From positions 1 through 6,659 of the forward strand of contig DATLEX010000211.1 in NCBI GenBank assembly GCA_035525045.1: a stretch of 6,659 nucleotides of DNA, in the 5' to 3' direction. The notes below the pieces were generated by a model. That model did no database searches. It was not told the DNA's origin and saw only the letters and a list, made by a program, of their open reading frames with translations. Position numbers and translations under genes: made by a program. The stretch comes from DATLEX01 sp035525045 (GTDB taxonomy: Bacteria > Acidobacteriota > Thermoanaerobaculia > Gp7-AA8). This document shows, piece by piece, positions 1 through 6,659 of the stretch; the stretch's first letter is position 1, and each line of letters begins with the position of its first letter.

Positions 1-1523
1 GGGAGCGCCTCGTACAGCTCCACGAAGGCGGCGTTCGTCCAGCCGAAGCCGACCTCGTTCGCGGCGTAGCCGAAGCGGATGGTCGCCTCCACGCGCGACT
101 CCCGCTGCACCACGTCGTATTTCTCCAGCACCACGTTGTGCTCCAGGAACTCCTTCAGGATCATGGAGAGGAAGCGGGCGCTGATCCGGTCGGCTTCCCG
201 GTGATAGCCGTACCGGCGCAGCCCCTCGATGGCGATCCACTGCATCGGGGCCCAGCCGATCGGCGCATCCCACTGGTTCCCGGTGACCGCGGTGGAAGTC
301 AGGAGGCCCCCATCACGCTCGAACAGAGGGAGGGAGGCCGCCACGCGCGCGGCCTGCTCCTCTCCGGCGATGCCGGCGTAAAGGGGAAAGAAGGTGGTCA
401 CGTATGGATAGCGGCGCCGGCTCACGCGGCGGAAGTCGAAGTCGTAGTAGAGGCCGTCGCGCTCGTCCCACATCAGCGCGTCGATGGCCGCGGCCCGGCG
501 CGCGCTGCGCTCCTGCCAGAGGCCGACCTGCTCCCGGTCGCCGAGGAGGCGGTGCATCTCGGCGATGTCCACCTCCATCTGCTGGAGGAGACAGTTGAGG
601 TCGACCGGCAGCATGTCGAGGACCGCGGCGTTGAAGTGGCCGAAGCGGTTCGACGGATCGTGACCGCTCTCGCGCATGGCGCGGTCGGCCTTGAAGAAGC
701 GCGGCGTGAGGCCGTCGGTGCCAGCGTCGTAGAACTCCGCCACGTCGTACTCCGTGATCTCGCCGGCACGTGTCCGGTAGAACTCCCGCACCCGGTCGTA
801 GTGCGTGCGGCCATGCTCGTCGGCCTCGTGCACGAACACCTCCGGGGCGGGCCCTTCCCCCGAGTCGTAGTAGCGCGACAGCCCGGCCCCCCCGTCGTCG
901 ACCAGCCTCTTTCCGCTGGTCCAGTAGCGGTAGTACTTCTCGACCAGCGCCAGCGCCCGCCGGAGCCAGGCGTGGTCGCCGCTGCGGTCGAACGCCGCCA
1001 GGACCATCCGCGAGAGGAAAGGCGGCTGGGAGCGGGTGAGGTAATAAGTGCGGTTCGCGTTGAGCGCCGCGCCGTAGTGCTCGACCTGATAGAGCGCGTT
1101 CTCGACCATGTCGGATGCGAACTGCTCCTGGCCGTCGCGCATCAGCCCGATCTGGATGAAGTAACTGTCCCACCCGTACATCTCGTTGAAGTTCCCGCCC
1201 GGGACGATGTAGTGCCGCGGGAGGTAGAGCAGGCCGTGCTGCTCGATGTCCCGCCAGTGACGGGGGAGGGGGCGGATCTCGATGGCGTCGAGATCACTCC
1301 GATGACCAGCCACCTCGCGCAGATGCCGCTCGATGGCGCCGCGGTCCTCGTCGGTGGGAACGTAGAGCGGCGCCTTCCTGCCGGTCTCGGAGATCTTCGG
1401 GTCGACCGTGGCCCCGATGATGTCGCTGTGCGATCGCTCCAGCGTGGCCCAGGTCCGGCGGATGTAGGCGCGGAGCGCCGCCAGCTCCTCCGGCGTCGCG
1501 CGCGGTTGGCCGTCTGCCGGCAT
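1..1523 (-). CDS. Trehalase, GH37 family, cytoplasmic type (C-terminus off window)
   Basis: Hydrolyses alpha,alpha-trehalose to two glucose molecules. 507 codons are visible. Both family signatures are present: PGGNFNEMYGWDSYF at residues 108-122 and QWDAPIGWAP at 417-426. By alignment from memory with E. coli TreA, the catalytic acid Asp312 corresponds to Asp289 (in ESGHDPSNRF) and Glu496 to Glu467 (in LEKYDV). The spacing is similar, 178 versus 184 residues. A GFGWTN motif lies close to the window edge, so probably only a short C-terminal tail is missing. The N-terminus starts MPADGQPRATPEEL and has no signal peptide, which points to a cytoplasmic enzyme that recycles internal trehalose. 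The start is well fixed: an in-frame TAA lies three codons upstream and AAAAGGAG precedes the ATG, although its spacing is short. The gene is divergent from the AbgT gene. The D289 motif has His and Pro where TreA-type enzymes have Trp and an aromatic residue. No symbol is given because treA/treF orthology was not tested. Confidence 0.95.
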   Translation of the reverse strand, partial: MPADGQPRATPEELAALRAYIRRTWATLERSHSDIIGATVDPKISETGRKAPLYVPTDEDRGAIERHLREVAGHRSDLDAIEIRPLPRHWRDIEQHGLLYLPRHYIVPGGNFNEMYGWDSYFIQIGLMRDGQEQFASDMVENALYQVEHYGAALNANRTYYLTRSQPPFLSRMVLAAFDRSGDHAWLRRALALVEKYYRYWTSGKRLVDDGGAGLSRYYDSGEGPAPEVFVHEADEHGRTHYDRVREFYRTRAGEITEYDVAEFYDAGTDGLTPRFFKADRAMRESGHDPSNRFGHFNAAVLDMLPVDLNCLLQQMEVDIAEMHRLLGDREQVGLWQERSARRAAAIDALMWDERDGLYYDFDFRRVSRRRYPYVTTFFPLYAGIAGEEQAARVAASLPLFERDGGLLTSTAVTGNQWDAPIGWAPMQWIAIEGLRRYGYHREADRISARFLSMILKEFLEHNVVLEKYDVVQRESRVEATIRFGYAANEVGFGWTNAAFVELYEAL

Positions 1524-1525
1524 CG

Positions 1526-1533
1526 GCTCCTTT
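1526..1533 (-). promoter_or_regulatory. Ribosome binding site of the trehalase gene
   Basis: AAAGGAGC on the minus strand, with GGAG three bases before the ATG. The spacing is shorter than usual, but an in-frame TAA just upstream leaves no earlier start, and the next residues already belong to the protein. This gene therefore has a leader, unlike the AbgT gene across the gap. Confidence 0.55.
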
Positions 1534-1547
1534 TACTGCAGATGACG

Positions 1548-1561
1548 GGTGGCGCGCCACC
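1548..1561. promoter_or_regulatory. Perfect 14-bp palindrome, candidate operator
   Basis: GGTGGCGCGCCACC reads identically on both strands and lies in the 65-nt gap between the divergent trehalase and AbgT genes. It is 28-41 bases upstream of the AbgT start, where the -35 element would sit relative to the TAGACT hexamer. It is 25-38 bases upstream of the trehalase start. A dimeric regulator bound here could control both genes. This is inferred from symmetry and position only. GC-rich DNA makes such palindromes somewhat more likely by chance, and no match to a named regulator is claimed. Confidence 0.35.
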
Positions 1562-1572
1562 GCTTTTGCCAC

Positions 1573-1578
1573 TAGACT
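1573..1578 (+). promoter_or_regulatory. -10-like hexamer TAGACT of the AbgT gene
   Basis: TAGACT fits the TAnnnT pattern of a sigma70-type -10 element and ends 10 bases before the AbgT ATG. Transcription would start at or within a few bases of the start codon. No ribosome binding site is visible in the bases between. No recognisable -35 element is present; the palindrome occupies that place. Confidence 0.35.
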
Positions 1579-1588
1579 CCCGGCCCGC

Positions 1589-3124
<1,536 letters not shown>

Positions 3125-3157
3125 GCGGCCACAAGATTTCCTGATTGTCGTGGACTC

Positions 3158-3262
3158 AGGAGACGAGCAGGATGCACGATCTCGAAATTGACGGACCGGA
3201 AGTCTGCACAGGAGAGCGATTATCTGCCGCGCAGACTCCTGGATCCAGGAAGAGGAAAGGAG
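3158..3262 (+). promoter_or_regulatory. Structured leader upstream of the DUF1761 gene
   Basis: Most of the 145-nt gap between AbgT and DUF1761 can fold. AGTCTGC (3201-3207) pairs with GCAGACT (3231-3237). TCCTGGATCCAGGA (3237-3250) is a perfect 14-bp palindrome. CTCCT (3236-3240) is complementary to AGGAG (3258-3262) in the DUF1761 ribosome binding site and also to AGGAG at 3210-3214. These pairings share bases and exclude each other, so the leader could expose or hide the ribosome binding site. A possible 38-codon reading frame (3172-3288) with AGGAG nine bases before its ATG spans the same leader. I could not identify a convincing promoter. No known riboswitch class is recognised. Confidence 0.3.
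3256..3262 (+). promoter_or_regulatory. Ribosome binding site of the DUF1761 gene
   Basis: AAAGGAG seven bases before the ATG is the strongest ribosome binding site in the window and fixes the start at 3270. Confidence 0.75.
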
Positions 3263-3269
3263 AATTGCC

Positions 3270-3677
3270 ATGGACTTGTCGACGATGAACTGGTTCGCCG
3301 TGCTCGCCGCCGCACTTTCCGCATTCGTTCTGGGGGGCGCGTGGTACTCGCCACTCCTCTTTGGCGGCGTCTGGATGCGGGAGAATCGATTCTCCGACGA
3401 CGATCTGAAGCGAAGGAACCTGGCGAAGGTGTTCGGCCTTTCTTTCCTCTGGACGCTGATCATGTCGGTCAATCTCGCCTTCTTCCTCAACACGCCCGAT
3501 ACGACCGCCGCCTGGGGAGCGACGGCGGGCTTTCTCGCCGGTTTCGGCTGGATCGCGATGGGGATCTTCATCATCGGACTGTTCGAGTCGCGTTCGGCGC
3601 GCTACATGCTGGTGAACGCCGGCTACATGGTGGCGGCACTGGTTCTGATGGGGGTGATTCTCGGACTCTGGCGCTAG
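3270..3677 (+). CDS. DUF1761 family small integral membrane protein
   Basis: A 135-residue protein of unknown function. The N-terminal pattern MNWFAVLAAALSAFVLGGAW followed by YSPLLFG (residues 6-32) is the hallmark of DUF1761. Four hydrophobic segments can be seen, at about residues 8-26, 53-73, 83-105 and 112-133. They are separated by a charged loop (RENRFSDDDLKRRN, 37-50) and a short FESRSAR turn. There is no cleavable signal peptide, so it should sit in the inner membrane. There are no cysteines and no obvious catalytic motif. The start is set by AAAGGAG seven bases upstream. The gene lies 145 nt downstream of the AbgT gene on the same strand, far enough to have its own promoter or a regulated leader. 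The family assignment is from the conserved N-terminus; the biochemical role is unknown. Confidence 0.88.
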   Translation: MDLSTMNWFAVLAAALSAFVLGGAWYSPLLFGGVWMRENRFSDDDLKRRNLAKVFGLSFLWTLIMSVNLAFFLNTPDTTAAWGATAGFLAGFGWIAMGIFIIGLFESRSARYMLVNAGYMVAALVLMGVILGLWR

Positions 3678-3741
3678 CCCGCATCTCTCACCAGCTCTCT
3701 ACTGCGGCGACGGATAGCGGCGCGGTCCTCTCGCTGTTCTT

Positions 3742-3757
3742 GGTCATGCAGATGACC
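3742..3757 (+). other. Small hairpin downstream of the DUF1761 gene
   Basis: GGTCAT and ATGACC form a six-pair stem with a GCAG tetraloop, 64 bases after the DUF1761 stop. No T-run follows on either strand, so it is not a standard intrinsic terminator. The rest of the 3678-3818 gap shows no gene that I can support. Confidence 0.2.
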
Positions 3758-3818
3758 GCTCGCGTGGACTGGGGAGGCCGTTCGAGCCCGGCGGTAAGCT
3801 GAGACCTCCGCACTCTCC

Positions 3819-3824
3819 TACAAT
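3819..3824 (+). promoter_or_regulatory. -10-like hexamer TACAAT of the lipoprotein gene
   Basis: TACAAT differs from the TATAAT consensus at one base. It ends seven bases before the ATG at 3832, so transcription is predicted to start at that ATG. It overlaps an earlier in-frame ATG at 3823, which argues for the later start. No ribosome binding site precedes either ATG, and no clear -35 element is seen. Confidence 0.45.
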
Positions 3825-3831
3825 GGCGCCC

Positions 3832-4626
3832 ATGGTGCGATCGCTGCGGTTGCTCCTGGTCATCCTCCTCGCCGGTTGCGCGTCGAGCGCGCCGCAGCAG
3901 CCGCTGCGCGTGCTCGTCTACAACATCCACGCCGGGCGCGACGCGGCGGGGGTGGACAACCTCGAGCGCGTCGCGGCGCTCATCAGGGAGACGCGCGCGG
4001 ACCTCGTGCTGCTGCAGGAGGTCGATCGCGGGACGGCCCGCTCGGGTGGCGTGGACCAGCTGGACGTGCTGACCCGTCGCACCGGCCTGCACGGGGTGTT
4101 CGGGAAGTCGCTCGATTATCAGGGAGGGGAGTACGGGATCGCCATTCTCTCGCGCTGGCCGGTGTCGGGCAGCGAGATCGTGCCGCTGCGGGTCGATCCT
4201 CCACAGGCGCGCGCCGGCGGGGCGATCGAGCCGCGCGTGGCCCTCGTCATCGAAACCGAAACGACGGCGGGGCGGCTCACGATCCTCAACACCCACCTCG
4301 ACGCCTCCGGCGCGGAGACGTACCGGCTTCAGGAAACCGAGGAGGTGCTCCGGACGCTCCGGCGCCGCCCGGTCGATCTCGCCGGCGGCGACTTCAACGC
4401 CGAGCCGCGAAGCCGGGTCTACGCGCAGCTCACCGGCAGCGGTCTCCGCGACGCCTGGATCGATTGCGGTGCGGGAGCCGGCCTGACGTTCTCCGCCGCC
4501 GCTCCCGTCAAGCGGATCGACTACCTCTTCCTCGGTCCGAGGGCACGATGCACGTCGGCGGCCGTGCTCGAGTCGGACGCGTCCGATCACCGGCCGGTCC
4601 TGGTGCAGGTGACGGTCGAACGGTGA
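3832..4626 (+). CDS. Endonuclease/exonuclease/phosphatase-fold lipoprotein
   Basis: A 264-residue exported metal-dependent phosphoesterase. The family (EEP fold, as in exonuclease III, DNase I and sphingomyelinases) cleaves phosphodiester or phosphomonoester bonds in DNA, lipids or inositol phosphates. The substrate here cannot be read from sequence. Residues 1-15 form a short signal peptide ending in lipobox LAGC, with lipidated Cys16. Family active-site residues are in order: Asn31 (YNIHAG), Glu63 (LLQEVDR), Tyr101 near GEYGIAILSR, His155 (NTHLD), Asp187 and Asn189 (GGDFNAEP), and Asp252-His253 (SDHRPV). The catalytic set looks complete. The length is that of the bare domain, with no extra module. 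The start at 3832 is preferred over the in-frame ATG at 3823 because that one overlaps a -10-like TACAAT; using it would add only three residues. The stop abuts that of the DUF1499 gene on the other strand. Confidence 0.9.
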   Translation: MVRSLRLLLVILLAGCASSAPQQPLRVLVYNIHAGRDAAGVDNLERVAALIRETRADLVLLQEVDRGTARSGGVDQLDVLTRRTGLHGVFGKSLDYQGGEYGIAILSRWPVSGSEIVPLRVDPPQARAGGAIEPRVALVIETETTAGRLTILNTHLDASGAETYRLQETEEVLRTLRRRPVDLAGGDFNAEPRSRVYAQLTGSGLRDAWIDCGAGAGLTFSAAAPVKRIDYLFLGPRARCTSAAVLESDASDHRPVLVQVTVER

Positions 4627-5343
4627 TCACGCCGGGCGCTGCATCACCAGCAGGAAGCGCCGGATGCGCGCGGCGTTGGCGCCAGCGTCGCTCCGCCCCA
4701 CGCGCGAGGTGGAGCGGAGGTCGATCCGGCTGCCGCCCCGATCGGGGCGGACGCGGATGGCCACGTCGTCGCGGAACCCGAACCACGGCGTCGTCGCCGT
4801 GGCCTCGATGATGCCCTCCCGCTCGTCGACCGCCACGATCTGCCATCCCATCCCGCGCGCGACATCCAGAGCGCGCCCGAATGCCTGCTCGGGCGGATCG
4901 GGAACGACCAGCGGCTGCAGATCGGAATAGGCGGCGCGGTGCTGAGCGGCGACGGCGGGGTCGATGGCTTCGGGGACGGGGTTCGCCCGGCCACCCCGCG
5001 CGGCGAGGGCCGCCCGGAAGCGCGGCGGCTCGTCGAGGTCGGTGGTGATGTCGTGAATGGCCGGGACGCGCCGCGCACCGACGATGGCCCACGCCGGCAG
5101 GAGCAGCGCCGTGACCCCCACCAGCACCGCCATCGAGCTCGCGCGGGCGGCGGCGGACCCGCGCGGTGCACGATGCCCGGCCAGCGCCCCCAGCAGCGCG
5201 GCCACCAGCCCGAGCAGAGCGGCGAACGCGAAGAGCCTCAGCCCCAGGCGGAAGTCCCACCACCCCCAACGCGTGCCGGGGCCGGAGAGGGCCAGGCTGA
5301 CGACGGCCGACAGAGCGAGCAGAGCTGCGATCTTCCAGAGCAC
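4627..5343 (-). CDS. DUF1499 protein with three N-terminal membrane helices
   Basis: A 238-residue protein of unknown function. Hydrophobic helices lie at about residues 4-20, 33-55 and 71-90. The DUF1499 domain follows at about 93-236. Its conserved features are HDITTDLDEPPRF (97-109), then PPEQAFGRALDVARGMGW, an IEAT-TPWFGFRDDVAIRVRP stretch, and GSRIDLRSTSRVG-SDAGANAARIRRF near the end. The soluble domain would be attached to the inner membrane. The GTG start at 5343 is chosen because it directly precedes the first helix, and a TATGAT -10-like hexamer ends six bases before it. The nearest upstream in-frame ATG is about 110 bases away and would reach into the divergent TRASH-like gene. No ribosome binding site is visible. 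Its TGA forms the palindrome TGATCA with the TGA of the lipoprotein gene, so the convergent genes have no spacer. Confidence 0.85.
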   Translation of the reverse strand: MLWKIAALLALSAVVSLALSGPGTRWGWWDFRLGLRLFAFAALLGLVAALLGALAGHRAPRGSAAARASSMAVLVGVTALLLPAWAIVGARRVPAIHDITTDLDEPPRFRAALAARGGRANPVPEAIDPAVAAQHRAAYSDLQPLVVPDPPEQAFGRALDVARGMGWQIVAVDEREGIIEATATTPWFGFRDDVAIRVRPDRGGSRIDLRSTSRVGRSDAGANAARIRRFLLVMQRPA

Positions 5344-5349
5344 GGCGCG

Positions 5350-5355
5350 ATCATA
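5350..5355 (-). promoter_or_regulatory. -10-like hexamer TATGAT of the DUF1499 gene
   Basis: On the minus strand TATGAT differs from TATAAT at one base. It ends six bases before the GTG start, placing the predicted transcription start on the start codon itself. It is part of a 10-bp palindrome, ATCATATGAT (5350-5359). A CATATGA motif from this palindrome recurs at 5391-5397. No -35 element is seen. Confidence 0.4.
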
Positions 5356-5435
5356 TGATGGGGTGAGATCTCGGGGCTCGGGCGTGGCTGCATATGACCC
5401 TCGAGCGCTTGGAATGACAACAAGGGGGGTATGGT

Positions 5436-5446
5436 TGAGGGAGCAC
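5436..5446 (+). promoter_or_regulatory. Weak ribosome binding site of the TRASH-like gene
   Basis: TGAGGGAGCAC precedes the ATG at 5447, with GGGAG three bases before it. Upstream, TTGGAA (5409-5414) and TATGGT (5430-5435) are poor -35 and -10 candidates with a 15-base spacer. They are noted but not convincing. Confidence 0.35.
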
Positions 5447-5809
5447 ATGAAAAAGGTACTTCTGCCTGCTCTGCTGGTCCTGCTTGCCGTCCCCGCTTTC
5501 GCCGATGCCGAGCGCGATCCGGTGAGGAAAGTCGAACCGAGCAAGGTCTGCATGATCAACGAGCAGTACATGAATCAGGAGCAGATCCCGGTGGAGATCG
5601 ACGAGAAGACGTACTACGGCTGCTGCCAGATGTGCGTCGACCGCCTGAACACCGACGAGAAGTCGCGCTTCGCCGTCGACCCGATGACGAAGAAGAAGGT
5701 CGACAAGGCGAAGGCCGTGATCGGCGCGCTGGCCGACGGGCGCGTCTTCTACTTCGAGAACGAGAAGAGCCTCGCCGCGTACAACGCCATGCTGAAAACG
5801 CAGGGGTGA
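5447..5809 (+). CDS. Small exported TRASH-like cysteine protein, putative metal binding
   Basis: A 120-residue protein. The start MKKVLLPALLVLLAVPAFADA is a classic signal peptide, probably cut after Ala19 (AFA), giving a periplasmic protein of about 100 residues. The mature part holds Cys35, Cys59, Cys60 and Cys63. The arrangement C-x23-C-x3-C resembles the TRASH zinc-ribbon-like motif (C-x19-22-C-x3-C), found in proteins that sense or traffic heavy metals such as copper. A second pair, Cys60-x2-Cys63, overlaps it. Around the cysteines are YMNQEQIPVEID and KTYYGCCQMC, followed by a lysine-rich DPMTKKKVDKAKAVIG segment and an aromatic VFYFEN strand. Metal binding is inferred from the cysteines; the metal and partners are unknown, and no metal pump or sensor is adjacent. 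The gene is divergent from DUF1499 and convergent with boxB. An upstream extension is rejected because the signal peptide must be N-terminal. Confidence 0.82.
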   Translation: MKKVLLPALLVLLAVPAFADAERDPVRKVEPSKVCMINEQYMNQEQIPVEIDEKTYYGCCQMCVDRLNTDEKSRFAVDPMTKKKVDKAKAVIGALADGRVFYFENEKSLAAYNAMLKTQG

Positions 5810-5827
5810 GCCCTCGGCTTCACACCC
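5803..5827. terminator. Hairpin over the two convergent stop codons (possible terminator)
   Basis: GGGGTGAGCC and GGCTTCACACCC pair around a CTC loop: ten pairs, with T5820 and A5824 bulged. Both stop codons (5807-5809 plus, 5822-5820 minus) lie in the stem. In the boxB direction the hairpin is followed after a few bases by TTTT within TGCGTTTTCAG, a weak T-run. In the other direction no T-run is seen. It may end boxB transcription or reduce read-through between the two genes. Confidence 0.35.
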
Positions 5828-6659
5828 GTACGTATTCGTAATCGACGGGCAGACTGTTGATGCCGCGGTCGGGGGGGGCGATCCAGCCGGCGATCTTTCC
5901 CGGGTCGAGAACGGGCTTCATCATCGAGGCGACGAAGGCCTGATCGTCGGGTGTCGGGATCCAGGTGGAGATGCCGGCGGCGAACGCCTCCGGCGAGATC
6001 GGCTGCCCGGCGGGATCGGTCGGAACGTTGGCCCAGTTTCCGACCGTGCGGCGGAAGCGGGAGCTGGGGAGGCGCAGCTCGAAGCGGATGCCCCCCTTCC
6101 CGATGATCTTGTTCCACCGCTTCACGCCGTTCTCGCAGTCGCGGATGTAGGCGTTGCGCACGATCTCGTTCATGGCGTTGCGCATGGAGACGACTTCCTT
6201 CTTCACCCCACCCTTGCCATCCGGCACCTCCAGCTCGTGCTGGCCGTTGGCGAGGTGATCGTCGTACAGCGCCTCGTCGGGACGTCCCTTCAGACCGTTG
6301 GCGAAGTAGCTGGCCGCGTTCGACGACACCTCCGAGCCGAAGAGGTCGAGCGCCGAGCTGAGCCAGAAGTTCAGGTACTTCTGGATCGTGGGGAGGTCGA
6401 TGGCGCCGGCGGCGCGGATTTTCTGCGGTTCTTCGGTCCGCAGCTCGTTCATCACCTCCACCGTCCGGCGCACGACGCGGCCGATGCCCGTATCGCCGAC
6501 GAACATGTGGTGGGCCTCCTCGGTGAGCATGAACTGGCAGGTGCGCGACAGCGGGTCGAAGCCGCTCTCGGCCAGCGCCTTCAGTTGGAACTTCCCGTCG
6601 CGGTCGGTGAAGTAGGCGAACATGTAGAAGGAGAGCCAGTCGTTGATCGGCTCGTTGAA
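5820..6659 (-). CDS. boxB: BoxB, benzoyl-CoA 2,3-epoxidase oxygenase subunit (N-terminus off window)
   Basis: Diiron subunit that, with the BoxA reductase, O2 and NADPH, converts benzoyl-CoA to 2,3-epoxybenzoyl-CoA in aerobic CoA-dependent benzoate breakdown; BoxC then opens the ring. The C-terminal 279 residues are visible. With about 192 missing, the total would be near 471, against about 473 for the Azoarcus evansii enzyme. Visible family blocks are FTDRDGKFQLKALAESGFDP, MLTEEAHHMFVGDTGIGR, LFGSEVSSNAA and RNAMNEIVRNAYIRDCENG. In fragment numbering Asp19, Glu48 and His51 match the reported iron ligands Asp211, Glu240 and His243 (recalled from memory), so this half of the metal site is intact. 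The remaining ligands (Glu120, Glu150, His153) lie outside the window. The protein is soluble and cytoplasmic. It ends ten bases from the convergent TRASH-like gene. boxA, boxC and a benzoate-CoA ligase may lie upstream, past the right edge. Confidence 0.95.
   Translation of the reverse strand, partial: FNEPINDWLSFYMFAYFTDRDGKFQLKALAESGFDPLSRTCQFMLTEEAHHMFVGDTGIGRVVRRTVEVMNELRTEEPQKIRAAGAIDLPTIQKYLNFWLSSALDLFGSEVSSNAASYFANGLKGRPDEALYDDHLANGQHELEVPDGKGGVKKEVVSMRNAMNEIVRNAYIRDCENGVKRWNKIIGKGGIRFELRLPSSRFRRTVGNWANVPTDPAGQPISPEAFAAGISTWIPTPDDQAFVASMMKPVLDPGKIAGWIAPPDRGINSLPVDYEYVRV

Noticed and set aside
3188..3224. Promoter with TTGACG and TTATCT before DUF1761
   Set aside because: The spacer is 25 bases, too long for a sigma70 promoter, and no better -10 lies at 16-18 bases.
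3172..3288. 38-codon frame as a genuine small gene
   Set aside because: It has a plausible ribosome binding site, but no recognisable sequence character and it overlaps the DUF1761 start. Kept only as a possible leader peptide in the findings.
3770..3796. tRNA-like T-loop (GTTCGAGCCCGG)
   Set aside because: Two of the five T-stem pairs fail, and no anticodon or acceptor stem is found upstream.
3876..4811. 311-residue frame on the plus strand
   Set aside because: A different frame of the EEP lipoprotein gene, Arg/Ala-rich, with no recognisable domain.
5057..5446. Upstream extension of the TRASH-like protein
   Set aside because: The frame is open, but the extension covers DUF1499 on the other strand, and the signal peptide at 5447 must be N-terminal.

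Overview
The window is GC-rich, tightly packed bacterial chromosome with seven protein-coding genes. Two of them run off the ends. Signal peptides, a lipobox lipoprotein and an AbgT-type carrier suggest a diderm (Gram-negative type) organism. The mix of families (GH37 trehalase, AbgT, DUF1761, DUF1499, TRASH protein, BoxB) would fit Proteobacteria, Myxococcota or Acidobacteriota. I cannot decide the phylum from sequence alone. I see no mobile element, CRISPR array, rRNA or tRNA.

Layout: a cytoplasmic-type GH37 trehalase on the minus strand (1-1523, missing its last residues) is divergent from an AbgT-family transporter on the plus strand (1589-3124). The 65-nt gap between them holds a perfect 14-bp palindrome. 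Next on the plus strand, after a 145-nt structured leader, is a small four-helix DUF1761 membrane protein (3270-3677). It is followed by an endonuclease/exonuclease/phosphatase-fold lipoprotein (3832-4626). This meets, tail to tail with no spacer, a minus-strand DUF1499 protein with three N-terminal membrane helices (4627-5343). Divergent from that is a small exported TRASH-like cysteine protein (5447-5809). Ten bases further on is the stop codon of a minus-strand BoxB, the diiron benzoyl-CoA epoxidase subunit, whose C-terminal 279 residues are in the window (5820-6659).

The genes mostly look like separate transcription units with alternating strands, so no pathway or new multi-gene system can be reconstructed. 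BoxB is the only member of a catabolic pathway seen here, and its partners would lie beyond the right edge. The most interesting signals are in gene expression. Three genes (AbgT, the lipoprotein, DUF1499) have a -10-like hexamer 6-10 nt before the start codon and no ribosome binding site, which suggests leaderless mRNAs. The DUF1761 leader can form mutually exclusive stems, one of which masks the ribosome binding site. The small CC-containing TRASH protein is the least characterised gene product. No spacer between genes is longer than about 155 bases.
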